From contig NZ_CP076024.1 in NCBI RefSeq assembly GCF_022788635.1, forward strand, positions 1,178,001-1,242,000: a stretch of 64,000 nucleotides of DNA, written 5' to 3'. This stretch comes from Methylobacter sp. S3L5C (GTDB lineage: Bacteria > Pseudomonadota > Gammaproteobacteria > Methylococcales > Methylomonadaceae). The notes under the pieces were generated by a model. That model worked only from the letters and a program-made list of their open reading frames with translations. It ran no database searches and was not told the origin of the DNA. Positions 17,470 through 27,487 of the stretch are shown here, one piece after another (position 1 is the first letter of the stretch; each line of letters opens with the position of its first letter). Both the position numbers and the translations under genes were made by a program.

Positions 17470-19070
17470 ATTATTCCCTTCGGCAATTATTGTTGGTAAG
17501 CCTGCTGTCAGCATCCATGCTGATTTGGGGGATTGCTGCCTATGTCAGTTATAAGGTAACGCGTAATGAAGTTGCCAACCTGTTTGATGCGGAATTGGCA
17601 CAATCGGCTAAAGTACTTAATGCCTTTGTTGAAAGCCTGCTTCGTGAAGGCTCATTCTCCGGGCACTGGAGCAAGGAGCAGACCGGCGAGATTTTACACA
17701 CCTATGCGTTAAAGCGTAAGTTTAAAAGCAAGAGCGCTTTTCAATTGTGGTCTGAGGATGATGGTTTATTGCTGCGCTCGGAAAATGAGCCGGCATTTTC
17801 GGTTCATGGTTTTAATCAAACCAATATTAATGATCAGTTATGGCCCATATTTGATGAGCTGTTACAAGCGAATGCGTTAGGGCATAAATACGAAAGAAAA
17901 ATTGCTTTTCAGCTCTGGTCCAAAAAAGAGGGCTTGGTGTTGCGTTCCGATAGTGCACCACTGTTTGCTTTTTCTTCATCAGATCATGGTTTTAGTGAAG
18001 CAACTATTGATGATAATGTGTGGCATGTTTTCAGTATTACCACATCAACCGGCGAATATATTATCCATGTTGGTCAGAAAGAGGAGATTCGTGCCGAATT
18101 AACGGATGAAATATCATCCCAATTGGTGACCCAGTTTCTTATTGGTTTGCCTTTTTTAGGTTTGGTTATCTGGATTATCGTTGGCCATGCTTTAAAGCCC
18201 ATCAACCGGTTGGAAAAAGCGCTTGCCAAGCGTGAAGCCAGTTACCTTAAGCCGCTATCCATCAAAAGGCTACCCAATGAAATTGTACCGGTAGTTAATG
18301 AAATCAATAATCTTTTTGTGCAGCTGGAACAGGCTTTTGAACATGAGCGCCGATTTACTGCTGATGCCTCTCATGAATTAAGAACACCGTTAGCCGGATT
18401 GCTGACACAAGCGCATGTCGCCCTAAGAACGACCGATGAGGATGTGCGTAAACAGGCGCTTTTACGTATTAAGCAGGCCGTTAATAGAATGACCTATATG
18501 GTTCAGCAATTGTTGACGTTCTCGCGTATTGAGTCTGGCGAGGAGTTTTTAATTAAACAAAACACGATGGTAAGTCGTGAAGTTATTCATGTGATCGCCG
18601 AACTGGAACCGGAGGCACATAAAAAACAGATTGTTATGGAGCTTATGGAGGAAAACGTGGTTCCGGTTGTTGTTAACGGGCCATTAGTCTCTATTTTGAT
18701 TCGAAATATTATTGATAACGCCATCAAATATACGCCCGCCAAAGGTAATGTATTAATAACCGTCACTGGCCAGGAAAAATATTTACAAATATGTGTTGAA
18801 GACTCCGGGCCGGGAATAGCGCCTGATCAATACGAAAAGTCTTTAAAGCGTTTTCATCGCTGTGTTGATACGGCCAATACGGCAAAGGGCACAGGTCTGG
18901 GTTTTTCCATGGTGCAACGAATTGCCGCTATTCATAATGCCGATCTTATTTTAGGCGTGTCTCAATTTGGCGGACTAAAAGTGACGGTATTATTTCCGTT
19001 ACCGGTCAGGCCGGTTGATAAGTCATGGCAAAAGAAGTTAAGTTTTTTTCATATCAACAAAAGTAGCTGA
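17466..19070 (+). CDS. Sensor histidine kinase with duplicated sensor segment
   Basis: A 534-residue QseC-like inner-membrane kinase paired with the regulator upstream. TM1 is about 8-28 and TM2 about 222-241. A HAMP-like linker leads to the H-box FTADASHELRTPLAG with His303. The ATP-binding domain has the N-box (IIDNAIKYTP), G1 (EDSGPGIAP) and G2 (KGTGLGFSM). The sensor region between the membrane helices appears as two tandem copies (about 75-130 and 130-190), each with an AFQLW...GL.LRS core (91 and 147). The family normally has one such 2CSK_N-like unit. Signal unknown. Confidence 0.9.
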   Translation: MNYSLRQLLLVSLLSASMLIWGIAAYVSYKVTRNEVANLFDAELAQSAKVLNAFVESLLREGSFSGHWSKEQTGEILHTYALKRKFKSKSAFQLWSEDDGLLLRSENEPAFSVHGFNQTNINDQLWPIFDELLQANALGHKYERKIAFQLWSKKEGLVLRSDSAPLFAFSSSDHGFSEATIDDNVWHVFSITTSTGEYIIHVGQKEEIRAELTDEISSQLVTQFLIGLPFLGLVIWIIVGHALKPINRLEKALAKREASYLKPLSIKRLPNEIVPVVNEINNLFVQLEQAFEHERRFTADASHELRTPLAGLLTQAHVALRTTDEDVRKQALLRIKQAVNRMTYMVQQLLTFSRIESGEEFLIKQNTMVSREVIHVIAELEPEAHKKQIVMELMEENVVPVVVNGPLVSILIRNIIDNAIKYTPAKGNVLITVTGQEKYLQICVEDSGPGIAPDQYEKSLKRFHRCVDTANTAKGTGLGFSMVQRIAAIHNADLILGVSQFGGLKVTVLFPLPVRPVDKSWQKKLSFFHINKSS

Positions 19071-19255
19071 GACATCAGGGATAGATGCCGGTTAGTCTTA
19101 AAAGCTTTAGCTCACAAAAGGTACAAAAAAGACAGGATCAGCAAAATACTTCAATAATTGTATTTCCTGTATGATGGCAATCGCTGTTGTTTTATAACGA
19201 AGATCAACGGGTAAAAAAAAGCTATAATAATCAATTTTACACAGAGGAACACAAT

Positions 19256-19927
19256 ATGAACGAAAACTGGATTGCTCCTTCCATCCTTTCAGCCAATTTC
19301 GCCAAATTAGGCGAGGACGTGGATAGAGTTTTAGCTGATGGCGCTGATGTTGTGCATTTTGATGTGATGGATAATCATTTTGTGCCCAATCTGACCATCG
19401 GGCCTTTGGTCTGTGAAGCCTTAAGAAAACATGGCGTAACAGCACCGATTGATGTGCATTTGATGGTTGAACCTGTTGACCGTTTGATTCCTGATTTTGC
19501 CAAGGCCGGTGCCAGTATCATTACTTTTCATCCTGAAGCCTCTGTGCATATCGACCGCACCCTGCAATTAATTAAAGATTGTGGTTGCAAGGCCGGATTG
19601 GTATTTAACCCGGGTACATCCTTACATTATCTGGATTATGTCATGGATAAGCTCGACATGATTTTATTGATGTCGGTTAATCCGGGCTTTGGCGGTCAAT
19701 CATTTATTCCTTCAGCTTTGGATAAATTAAAGCTGGTTAGAAAAAGAATTGACGACAGCGGTTTGGCTATTCGTTTGGAAATTGATGGCGGTGTAAAAGT
19801 CGACAACATTCGCGCCATTAAAGCCGCCGGTGCTGATACATTTGTTGCCGGTTCAGCTATTTTCAGCCAGCCTGATTACAAAAAAGTCATTGATGAAATG
19901 CGTGCGGAATTGGCGCTGACGGTTTAG
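19256..19927 (+). CDS. rpe: Ribulose-phosphate 3-epimerase
   Basis: A 223-residue TIM-barrel enzyme interconverting ribulose 5-phosphate and xylulose 5-phosphate in the pentose phosphate or ribulose monophosphate cycles. Typical motifs: [15 protein letters not shown] at the N-terminus, [14 protein letters not shown] (metal-binding His and Asp), HLMVEP, and [12 protein letters not shown] start at the ATG at 19256, preceded by GAGGAACACAAT. The upstream TTG would add 23 non-conserved residues. In many proteobacteria rpe is followed by gph and trpE; here a membrane protein gene sits in place of gph. Confidence 0.95.
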   Translation: MNENWIAPSILSANFAKLGEDVDRVLADGADVVHFDVMDNHFVPNLTIGPLVCEALRKHGVTAPIDVHLMVEPVDRLIPDFAKAGASIITFHPEASVHIDRTLQLIKDCGCKAGLVFNPGTSLHYLDYVMDKLDMILLMSVNPGFGGQSFIPSALDKLKLVRKRIDDSGLAIRLEIDGGVKVDNIRAIKAAGADTFVAGSAIFSQPDYKKVIDEMRAELALTV

Positions 19928-19946
19928 TTTGTAGTAAGTTTTGTAG

Positions 19947-19973
19947 GTTGGGTTAGCGATAGCGTAACCCAAC
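19947..19973. repeat. Intergenic inverted repeat
   Basis: Arms GTTGGGTTA (19947-19955) and TAACCCAAC (19965-19973) with a 9-base centre. The sequence GTAGGTTGGGTTAGCGATAG is of a type I have seen scattered in many bacterial genomes. It lies 20 bases after rpe. Confidence 0.7.
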
Positions 19974-20103
19974 TCATCGATTTATTGATTATAATGGGTT
20001 TCGGCTCACGCCTCTACCCATCCTACGAGCTTGAACAAATCTGTGTATAACGATAAATGTTCCGGCGTTGGGGCGATATAATATTTAGTAGAGAAATCAA
20101 GCT

Positions 20104-20736
20104 ATGGCTGCCGAAGATATTAATGAGAAGAAAGAGATCGCATTTTATGGCGCTGGCGTTGCTGCTTGGTACAACACGTCTCTTGAACATGATAAAAGTC
20201 TTTTCACCCTATCGGCTGGCGGAATTGGCTTACTAATGACATTGATCAGAACAGTGGGTGTTCAGTCTGCCGAAACCCTTATTCTTTACATCGCTGCGAT
20301 GATTAGTTTTCTTATTTGCCTAGTATCTGTACTAGTAATATTCAAGAAAAATAGGTCTCATATTGAGCAAGTCTTTCAAGGAAAGCAAGAAGCTGATCAT
20401 AGCTTGACGGTTTTAGATAATGTATCAATTTTGTCTTTTGGTATTGCTGTTCTTTTTTCAGCAGTTATAGGCATCTCATCAGCAATCAGTTCCTACACAA
20501 CAAAGGTTACATATATGGCAAACGAAAATAATAAGGAAGAATCTAAAAGCGTTTCTTATTCTACTTTTGATAGTGTAAATGGCATATCAAATTTAGCTCC
20601 AAGCAATCTTTTAAAAAAAAGCTTTAATGGAATTGGGGCGTTACAACCTCAGCCTATAGCAAATCAAACAACGCAACCAACAAATACAGCACCTCCACAG
20701 ACTCCTACCAGTAGTCAAAACAGTGGGCAAAAATAG
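20104..20736 (+). CDS. Hypothetical membrane protein with Pro/Gln/Thr-rich tail
   Basis: I do not recognise this 210-residue protein. It has three hydrophobic segments (about 34-54, 58-80 and 108-132) and a polar loop between the second and third. The tail is disordered-looking, ending in a run rich in Pro, Gln, Thr and Asn (about 180-210). Base use is more AT-rich than the flanking rpe and trpE. It occupies the slot where gph is often found, between rpe and trpE, so it may be an insertion acquired by transfer. A weak GAGAAATC precedes the ATG. Confidence 0.65.
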   Translation: MAAEDINEKKEIAFYGAGVAAWYNTSLEHDKSLFTLSAGGIGLLMTLIRTVGVQSAETLILYIAAMISFLICLVSVLVIFKKNRSHIEQVFQGKQEADHSLTVLDNVSILSFGIAVLFSAVIGISSAISSYTTKVTYMANENNKEESKSVSYSTFDSVNGISNLAPSNLLKKSFNGIGALQPQPIANQTTQPTNTAPPQTPTSSQNSGQK

Positions 20737-20816
20737 TCTTCTACCATAATATTTAAGCTGTAAAGTGCGCATCGCGTACCTTTTTGGCTATTCACACGTT
20801 GAATAACAAAACCATC

Positions 20817-22304
20817 ATGACCCCAGAACAATTTGATCACTATGCTGAACAAGGCTATAACCGGATTCCGGTAAGCCGCGAAGTCCTGGCTGATTTGGAT
20901 ACGCCTTTAAGTGCTTATCTAAAATTGGCTGATGGTGCGTATTCTTATTTATTTGAATCGGTTCACGGCGGTGAGCAATGGGGACGTTATTCCATTATAG
21001 GATTGCCCTGTAAAACAGTCGTTAAAATTAACGGCAATCAAATTCGGGTAGAAAAAGACGGCGACTTGCTGGAAACCGTTACCCACGAGAATCCGCTGGT
21101 CTGGATTGAGCAGTTTAAGGCACGTTATAAGGTCCCTGATATTGCTGATTTACCGCGCTTTAATGGTGGCTTGGTGGGTTATTTTGGTTATGAAACCATA
21201 CGCTATATTGAGCCGCGTCTGCGTGGAATAGAAAAACCCGACCCGCTGGGATGTCCTGATATCTTATTGATGGTCTCAGAAGAAATTCTGGTATTTGATA
21301 ACCTGTCAGGTAAGGTATTGTTATTGACACATGCCAACCCGGAAGAAGTCGATGCCTATCAGCGTGCGGTGGCACGAGTAGCTGATCTGGCTGTCAAGCT
21401 GCGTGAAATGCAAGCCAAAACCGAGAAACATGCCAAACCTCGCACGGTTGAAGAAACTGATTTTGTTTCAGGTTTTACCCAACAGGGCTTTGAAGAGGCG
21501 GTATTGAAGGCCAAAGAATACATTGCCGATGGTGATATTATGCAGGTCGTATTATCGCAACGTTTGTCTATTCCTTATAGTGCTTCACCGTTAAATTTAT
21601 ACCGTGCCTTACGCTGCTTAAATCCATCGCCTTATATGTTTTATCTTAATCTGGAAGATTTTCATATTGTCGGTTCGTCGCCTGAGATACTGGTCAGGTT
21701 GGAAGATAATACCGTGACGGTGCGCCCGATTGCCGGAACACGCAAGCGCGGCGAAACGCCTGAACAGGATATTGCCCTGGAACACGAATTATTGGCAGAC
21801 CCCAAAGAACTGGCCGAACACTTAATGCTGATCGATTTAGGCCGCAATGATGCGGGGCGTGTTGCTGAAATAGGTACCGTACAATTGACCGATAAAATGA
21901 TTGTCGAACGCTATTCTCATGTCATGCATATTGTTTCTAATGTTACCGGTACACTTCAGCAAGGTAAAAATGCTTTTGATGTGCTGGCAGCGACGTTTCC
22001 GGCGGGAACGGTAAGCGGTGCGCCAAAAATACGCGCCATGGAAATTATTGATGAACTTGAACCGGTAAAGCGCGGCGTATACTCTGGTGCAGTCGGCTAT
22101 ATTGCCTGGTCCGGTAATTTGGATACGGCTATCGCTATTAGAACTGCAGTGATTAAAGACAACCGGTTACATATACAAGCGGGTGCCGGTATCGTTTATG
22201 ATTCTGTGCCCAGAAATGAATGGGATGAAACGATGAACAAAGGCCGCGCCATATTTCGTGCCGTCAGTATGGCCGAAGCCGGTCTGGAAGGAGAGCAGGC
22301 ATGA
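20817..22304 (+). CDS. trpE: Anthranilate synthase component I
   Basis: A 495-residue chorismate-using subunit that forms anthranilate, the first step of tryptophan synthesis. The N-terminal domain has the feedback-site type sequence [17 protein letters not shown]. The catalytic domain shows [25 protein letters not shown], the LIDLGRND motif and [18 protein letters not shown]. The ATG at 20817 is chosen; a TTG 11 codons upstream is possible. It overlaps trpG by four bases, so the two subunits are made together. Confidence 0.95.
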   Translation: MTPEQFDHYAEQGYNRIPVSREVLADLDTPLSAYLKLADGAYSYLFESVHGGEQWGRYSIIGLPCKTVVKINGNQIRVEKDGDLLETVTHENPLVWIEQFKARYKVPDIADLPRFNGGLVGYFGYETIRYIEPRLRGIEKPDPLGCPDILLMVSEEILVFDNLSGKVLLLTHANPEEVDAYQRAVARVADLAVKLREMQAKTEKHAKPRTVEETDFVSGFTQQGFEEAVLKAKEYIADGDIMQVVLSQRLSIPYSASPLNLYRALRCLNPSPYMFYLNLEDFHIVGSSPEILVRLEDNTVTVRPIAGTRKRGETPEQDIALEHELLADPKELAEHLMLIDLGRNDAGRVAEIGTVQLTDKMIVERYSHVMHIVSNVTGTLQQGKNAFDVLAATFPAGTVSGAPKIRAMEIIDELEPVKRGVYSGAVGYIAWSGNLDTAIAIRTAVIKDNRLHIQAGAGIVYDSVPRNEWDETMNKGRAIFRAVSMAEAGLEGEQA

Positions 22305-22891
22305 GCGCAGTAAAAGTGGTCATGGTCGATAATTACGATTCGTTTACTTATAATTTGGTACAGTATTTTGGCGAACTGGGCGCGGATGTTACGGTGGTTC
22401 GTAATGATCAAGTGACTATTGCAGATATAGAAAAGCTGGCACCGGATAAAATCGTTATATCCCCCGGTCCTTGTACGCCTAAAGAAGCCGGTATCTCTGT
22501 TGAAGCCATTTTAAAATTTGCCGGAAAATATCCTGTGCTAGGCGTTTGTCTGGGTCATCAAAGTATCGGTTATGCCTTTGGCGGCCATGTTATCCATGCC
22601 AAACACATTATGCACGGCAAAACGTCATTGATTCATCATCACAATCTCGGTGTATTTAAAGGCTTGTCCAATCCGTTTACCGCGACCCGTTATCATTCTC
22701 TGGTTATTGAACAGGCAACGTTACCTGATTGTCTGGAAATTACGGCGTGGACTCAGGATGATGCCGGCAACCTGGATGAAATTATGGGCGTCAGGCACAA
22801 AACCCTGGATATTGAAGGCGTACAATTTCATCCGGAGTCGATTTTGACTGAACATGGCCATGATTTGTTAAGAAATTTTTTAGGGCGGTGA
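22301..22891 (+). CDS. trpG: Anthranilate synthase component II (glutamine amidotransferase)
   Basis: A 196-residue class I glutamine amidotransferase supplying ammonia to TrpE. It begins with [19 protein letters not shown]. The catalytic Cys is in [10 protein letters not shown], and the His-Glu pair in [13 protein letters not shown]. It overlaps trpE (ATGA). It may also serve folate synthesis if no separate pabA exists. A DUF2442 gene follows, then trpD. Confidence 0.95.
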   Translation: MSAVKVVMVDNYDSFTYNLVQYFGELGADVTVVRNDQVTIADIEKLAPDKIVISPGPCTPKEAGISVEAILKFAGKYPVLGVCLGHQSIGYAFGGHVIHAKHIMHGKTSLIHHHNLGVFKGLSNPFTATRYHSLVIEQATLPDCLEITAWTQDDAGNLDEIMGVRHKTLDIEGVQFHPESILTEHGHDLLRNFLGR

Positions 22892-22912
22892 GTCCAACGA
22901 TATTTAAAGAGA

Positions 22913-23143
22913 GTGATTACTTATATTTCCAGTCATGGCATAGGGTTGTTGACTGATCAGGAGGAGCTGTTCATGCCGTATCAGGATTTTCCCGGGTTTA
23001 AAAATCAGCCTGTGAATGCCATTATCGAGGTTGAAGAAATTTCCCACGGGCATTTTTACTGGTCAAAGATTGATGTTGATTTGACTGTGGAAATGATTAA
23101 ACACCCTGAAAAATTTCCTTTGGTAGCGAGACAGGTAGATTAG
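22913..23143 (+). CDS. DUF2442 domain-containing small protein
   Basis: A 76-residue protein starting with GTG at 22913. The pattern ELFMPYQDFPGFK, then HFYWSKIDVDLTVEMI and HPEKFPLVAR, fits the DUF2442 family, whose members often accompany toxin-antitoxin or small-gene pairs. No DUF4160 partner is present here. It sits alone within the trp operon between trpG and trpD with short gaps, so it should be co-transcribed. Function unknown. Confidence 0.7.
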   Translation: MITYISSHGIGLLTDQEELFMPYQDFPGFKNQPVNAIIEVEEISHGHFYWSKIDVDLTVEMIKHPEKFPLVARQVD

Positions 23144-23179
23144 TGAGTGGTCGAAGATATTTCCCTGGATTTATTTAAA

Positions 23180-24196
23180 ATGCACATACAAAAAGCTTTG
23201 CAAAAACTGCTGGATAAGCAAAATCTGACTGCAAATGAAATGCATGAGGTTATGCGTCTTATAATGTCCGGCAAAGCGACTGATGCACAAATCGGTGGTT
23301 TTTTAATCGCGTTGCGTTGCAAAGGCGAAACCATCGACGAGATTGCCGCTGCCGTTGAAGTGATGCGTGAATTAGCCGGTAAGGTAACCATCACCGGCGA
23401 GCATGTCATCGACACTTGCGGTACCGGCGGCGATGGTGCGAATACATTTAATATCTCCACCACCAGTGCCTTTGTGGTCGCTGCAGCAGGAGGGCAGGTA
23501 GCCAAACACGGCAATCGCTCTGTTTCCAGTAGCTGCGGTAGTGCCGATGTGCTGGAAGCGGCAGGTGTTAATCTGGATTTAAGTGCTGAACAAGTCGCAC
23601 AGTGCGTTAGTGAAATTGGCGTCGGATTTTTATTTGCACCCAAGCATCATGGTGCAATGAAGCACACTATTAATGTACGTAAAGAAATGGGCGTGAGAAC
23701 CTTGTTCAATTTATTGGGCCCTCTATCCAATCCGGCTGGCGCGCCTAACCAGTTAATCGGTGTCTTTGCAAAAGACTGGATTAAACCGTTGGCGCTGGTA
23801 TTAAAAAAACTGGGTAGTCAGCACGTATTGGTTGTTAATGCAGAGGATGGTCTGGACGAAATTAGTATTGCCTCTGTTACCACCATTGCCGAACTTAAAG
23901 GCGGCAACGTCAATATATATACCATTACACCCGAACAGTTCGGTTTTAAACGCGCCAGCCTGAGTACGATAGCCGTTGAGGGTGCAAAATCCAGTTTGGC
24001 AATGGTAAATTCGGTTTTGGATAATCAGGCCGGACCGGCACGGGATATTGTGCTGTTAAATGCCGGAGCGGCTATTTATGCCGCCAATATCACTGATTCG
24101 CTGGCTTTGGGTATAGAAAAAGCCCGACAAGTTATCGTCAGTGGTGGAGCAAGAGCTAAATTCGAGGCGTTAATCGCCTTTTCAAAAAAATTATAA
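23180..24196 (+). CDS. trpD: Anthranilate phosphoribosyltransferase
   Basis: A 338-residue enzyme transferring the phosphoribosyl group of PRPP to anthranilate. Motifs: [15 protein letters not shown] (PRPP binding), [19 protein letters not shown], and [21 protein letters not shown] chose the ATG at 23180, which gives the usual N-terminus and length; a GTG 11 codons upstream (23147) is nearly in contact with the DUF2442 stop and remains possible. trpC follows after 13 bases. Confidence 0.95.
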   Translation: MHIQKALQKLLDKQNLTANEMHEVMRLIMSGKATDAQIGGFLIALRCKGETIDEIAAAVEVMRELAGKVTITGEHVIDTCGTGGDGANTFNISTTSAFVVAAAGGQVAKHGNRSVSSSCGSADVLEAAGVNLDLSAEQVAQCVSEIGVGFLFAPKHHGAMKHTINVRKEMGVRTLFNLLGPLSNPAGAPNQLIGVFAKDWIKPLALVLKKLGSQHVLVVNAEDGLDEISIASVTTIAELKGGNVNIYTITPEQFGFKRASLSTIAVEGAKSSLAMVNSVLDNQAGPARDIVLLNAGAAIYAANITDSLALGIEKARQVIVSGGARAKFEALIAFSKKL

Positions 24197-24209
24197 CGGA
24201 CTGACAAAC

Positions 24210-25010
24210 ATGACTAATACGCCTGACATTTTAAAAACCATCCTGGCAAAAAAAGCCGAAGAAGTCGCCAGACGAAAATCTGGTATGACGATAGCCAATC
24301 TTGAAGATATTGCCTCAGGTGTAGAACGTCCGCGTGGCTTTTATAAGGCTATCGAATACAAGATATTGGCACGGAAACCTGCAATTATTGCCGAAATCAA
24401 GAAAGCATCACCCAGTCAGGGCGTAATTAGGGAAAATTTTCAACCGGTACTTATTGGTCAGGATTATGCCATGAATGGTGCAACCTGCTTGTCAGTATTA
24501 ACGGATAAAGAATTTTTTCAGGGTTCGGAAGCGTATTTACAAATGGTCAGAGAGCGCTGTCCACTACCGGTATTAAGAAAAGACTTTATGATTGATGCTT
24601 ATCAAGTCTATGAAGCTCGTGCGTTGGGCGCAGATTGTATTTTGCTGATTGTTGCAGCTCTTGATGACAATCTTATGCGTGAGCTGTCAGATACCGCCAC
24701 AAAATTGGGCATGGATGTGTTGGTCGAAGTTCATGATGCCGGAGAGCTGGAAAGAGCGCTTAAGCTGGATACCAAACTGATTGGCATTAATAACCGTAAT
24801 TTACGCACTTTTGAAACCACACTGCAGACGACTTTGGCATTAAAAGAGCAAATCCCTGATGACCGGATTATTATTACCGAAAGCGGTATTCACACCCGTG
24901 ACGATGTGCAAATGATGCTGGATAATGCTGTTTACGGCTTTTTAGTCGGGGAAGTATTTATGAGGGCAGAAAGCCCCGGTAAAAAAATGCGTGAGCTGTT
25001 TGCTTTATAA
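24210..25010 (+). CDS. trpC: Indole-3-glycerol phosphate synthase
   Basis: A 266-residue TIM-barrel enzyme that closes the indole ring. Typical motifs are [15 protein letters not shown] near residue 60, [26 protein letters not shown], and [14 protein letters not shown]. It is a stand-alone TrpC, without a TrpF domain. It is the last gene of the trpEGDC run; trpF, trpB and trpA are not in the window. A long palindrome follows. Confidence 0.95.
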   Translation: MTNTPDILKTILAKKAEEVARRKSGMTIANLEDIASGVERPRGFYKAIEYKILARKPAIIAEIKKASPSQGVIRENFQPVLIGQDYAMNGATCLSVLTDKEFFQGSEAYLQMVRERCPLPVLRKDFMIDAYQVYEARALGADCILLIVAALDDNLMRELSDTATKLGMDVLVEVHDAGELERALKLDTKLIGINNRNLRTFETTLQTTLALKEQIPDDRIIITESGIHTRDDVQMMLDNAVYGFLVGEVFMRAESPGKKMRELFAL

Positions 25011-25049
25011 AAAACACGTTTTATAGCTTCCCGGATAAATAATTTCGAT

Positions 25050-25090
25050 GCATACAGATACCATTCTTTGAAAGGATGGTATCTGTATGC
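25050..25090. terminator. Long hairpin between trpC and pilU
   Basis: Arms 25050-25064 and 25076-25090 are a perfect 15-bp inverted repeat; the inner bases extend it to about 20 pairs with one G-U and a 1-base centre. It lies between convergent genes trpC and pilU. No T-run follows on either strand, so it could be an atypical bidirectional terminator, a protective 3' stem, or a leftover mobile palindrome. Confidence 0.5.
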
Positions 25091-25155
25091 GCATTAAACA
25101 ATGTAGAGTTGGAATTTAATTTACTGAAAATCTGTCAATGAAAAAAACTGCATCT

Positions 25156-26316
25156 TTAGTCCGGTCTTTTAAAAGCATTATTGGCAAAAAATGTATTCTC
25201 CTCTGTTGCTGATAAGCGCATTCCATCATTATCGTCAAAAGTCGTAATATTTTCACCGCTTAGTTTTATCATTAAGCGTACTTCGTTTCTTGAATCTGCT
25301 GAATTTAACGCATCTTCATAACTGATTTTTCCAGCGATATACAAGTCATACAGGGCTTGGTCAAAAGTTTGCATACCTTGTTCGCGTGAGTTTTTCATTA
25401 ACTCTTTAATCTTGTCAATCTCGCCTTTACGGATATAATCTTTGATCAATGGCGTATTAATCAATATTTCGACGGCGGGATAGCGACCCTTGCCATCGGC
25501 TCGCTTGATTAATTGTTGGGCAACGATTCCTTTCAGATTCAATGACAAATCCATTAATAACTGGCCATGCATTTCATCAGGAAAGAAATGCAAAATTCGA
25601 TCCAAGGCTTGGTTGGCATTGTTTGCATGTAATGTAGACAGGCATAAATGTCCTGTCTCGGCAAAAGTAATGGCATTCTGCATGGTTTCCCGTGTCCTGA
25701 TTTCACCAATCAAAATAACATCAGGTGCCTGTCGTAGTGTGTTTTTTAACGCAACCTCATAAGATTCCGTATCAATTCCTACTTCACGCTGGGTGACAAT
25801 ACAACCCATATGCGGATGCTGAAACTCTATAGGATCCTCAATGGTAATAATATGGCCGCTACTGTTTTGATTACGATGCTTGATTAAGGCAGCCAATGAG
25901 GTTGATTTGCCTGTGCCTGTAGCCCCTACAAACAGAATAAGGCCACGTTTTTCCATAATTATTTCTTTTAAAACAGGTGGCAAAAACAAGGAATCAGCAT
26001 CGGGTATTTCATTTTCAATCCGTCGCATTACCATACCGGCAGAATCTCGCTGGGTAAAGGCGCTGATTCTAAACCTTCCTATATCTTTTACACCCAGGGC
26101 ATATTGACACTCCTTGGTATTTTCAAACTCGGTTTTTTGTCGCGGGTTCATCGTACTCAGGACAACCTCTAAAGCCTGCTCTGCTGTCAATGGCGTCTTG
26201 GAAACCTCAATCAGAGTGTTATCAACCTTTATGGTCGGAGCCCTTCCTGCGGTTATAAATAAATCAGAGGCTTTTTTCTCGGCCATTATTGCAAATAGTG
26301 TATTCAAATTCATCAT
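25156..26316 (-). CDS. pilU: Type IV pilus retraction ATPase PilU
   Basis: A 386-residue hexameric ATPase accessory to PilT in twitching motility. Features: an N-terminal PAS-like part with KKASDLFITAGRAPTIKVD, Walker A GATGTGKST, an Asp box (IITIEDPIEF), Walker B (DVILIGEIR) and a His box (GHLCLSTLHANNA). The longer C-terminal tail compared with PilT marks PilU. It starts 7 bases after pilT and is likely co-transcribed with it. Confidence 0.93.
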   Translation of the reverse strand: MMNLNTLFAIMAEKKASDLFITAGRAPTIKVDNTLIEVSKTPLTAEQALEVVLSTMNPRQKTEFENTKECQYALGVKDIGRFRISAFTQRDSAGMVMRRIENEIPDADSLFLPPVLKEIIMEKRGLILFVGATGTGKSTSLAALIKHRNQNSSGHIITIEDPIEFQHPHMGCIVTQREVGIDTESYEVALKNTLRQAPDVILIGEIRTRETMQNAITFAETGHLCLSTLHANNANQALDRILHFFPDEMHGQLLMDLSLNLKGIVAQQLIKRADGKGRYPAVEILINTPLIKDYIRKGEIDKIKELMKNSREQGMQTFDQALYDLYIAGKISYEDALNSADSRNEVRLMIKLSGENITTFDDNDGMRLSATEENTFFANNAFKRPD

Positions 26317-26323
26317 TTATTCC

Positions 26324-27361
26324 TTAACGGAAGCTATCTTTATTAACGGCTTTAACCATTGCTTCTTTTGAGGTAACCAAACCTTTATCAACCAGTTCTC
26401 TCAGGTTTTGATCCAGCGTCTGCATACCTTCCTTGCGCCCGGTTTGAATGGCAGAATACATCTGTGCGACTTTGGCTTCGCGTATCAGGTTTCTGATAGC
26501 CGAGGTACCCACCATGATTTCATGTGCAGCAACACGGCCACCGCCGGTTTTTTTCATCAGTGTTTGTGAAATAACGGCCTGTAAAGATTCCGACAGCATG
26601 GAACGAATCATGTCTTTTTCTGCAGCCGGGAAGACGTCAATAATACGGTCGATGGTTTTGGCTGCTGAAGTGGTATGTAAAGTACCAAAAACAAGGTGAC
26701 CTGTTTCAGCAGCGGTTAATGCCAAACGGATAGTTTCCAGATCGCGCATTTCACCTACCATAATAATATCAGGATCTTCACGTAGTGCCGAGCGTAACGC
26801 TTCATTAAAGCCATGGGTATCGCGATGGACTTCGCGCTGATTAATTAAACATTTCTGGCTGTCATGAACAAACTCGATGGGGTCTTCTACAGTCAGTATA
26901 TGTGCGTAATCATTACAATTAATATGATTAATCATCGCCGCCAGTGTAGTTGATTTGCCTGAGCCGGTGGGACCTGTCACCAGGATAAGTCCGCGTGGTT
27001 TTCTGGTCAATTCCTCAAAAAACTTGGGAGCATTCAGGTCTTCCAAAGACAATACTTTTGAGGGAATGGTTCTAAAAACTGCCGCTGCCCCACGTTGCTG
27101 ATTAAAGGCATTAACACGAAACCTCGCTATTCCAGGCAATTCAAACGAAAAGTCAGTCTCCAAAAACTCTTCATAATCACGACGTTGCTTGTCATTCATG
27201 ATGTCATAAATTAAAGCATGCACTGCCTTATGGTCGAGAGCCGGCAGATTAATTTTCTTTATATCACCATCAACCCGGATCATGGGTGGCAGACCTGCTG
27301 ATAAATGTAAATCTGACGCTTTATTTTTAACCGAAAAGACCAGTAACTCTGCAATATCCAT
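26324..27361 (-). CDS. pilT: Type IV pilus twitching motility ATPase PilT
   Basis: A 345-residue retraction ATPase. The N-terminus MDIAELLVFSVKNKASDLHL is typical. It has Walker A GPTGSGKST, ILTVEDPIEFVH, Walker B DIIMVGEMRD and the His box GHLVFGTLHTTSA. The ATG at 27361 gives the usual length; the longer frame to 27406 has no family match. It is divergent from the yggS-type gene, an arrangement widespread in gammaproteobacteria. Confidence 0.95.
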   Translation of the reverse strand: MDIAELLVFSVKNKASDLHLSAGLPPMIRVDGDIKKINLPALDHKAVHALIYDIMNDKQRRDYEEFLETDFSFELPGIARFRVNAFNQQRGAAAVFRTIPSKVLSLEDLNAPKFFEELTRKPRGLILVTGPTGSGKSTTLAAMINHINCNDYAHILTVEDPIEFVHDSQKCLINQREVHRDTHGFNEALRSALREDPDIIMVGEMRDLETIRLALTAAETGHLVFGTLHTTSAAKTIDRIIDVFPAAEKDMIRSMLSESLQAVISQTLMKKTGGGRVAAHEIMVGTSAIRNLIREAKVAQMYSAIQTGRKEGMQTLDQNLRELVDKGLVTSKEAMVKAVNKDSFR

Positions 27362-27487
27362 TAAAATCCCGAGTAAAGTAGTTGGTAAAAAACAACTAAA
27401 TATCATAACTTTAGCGCAACTCTTGGCTTTTTTGAAGCGGTACTGTTTAATAACAACTTATTTTGCTTTAATTATCCCCTGATAACG

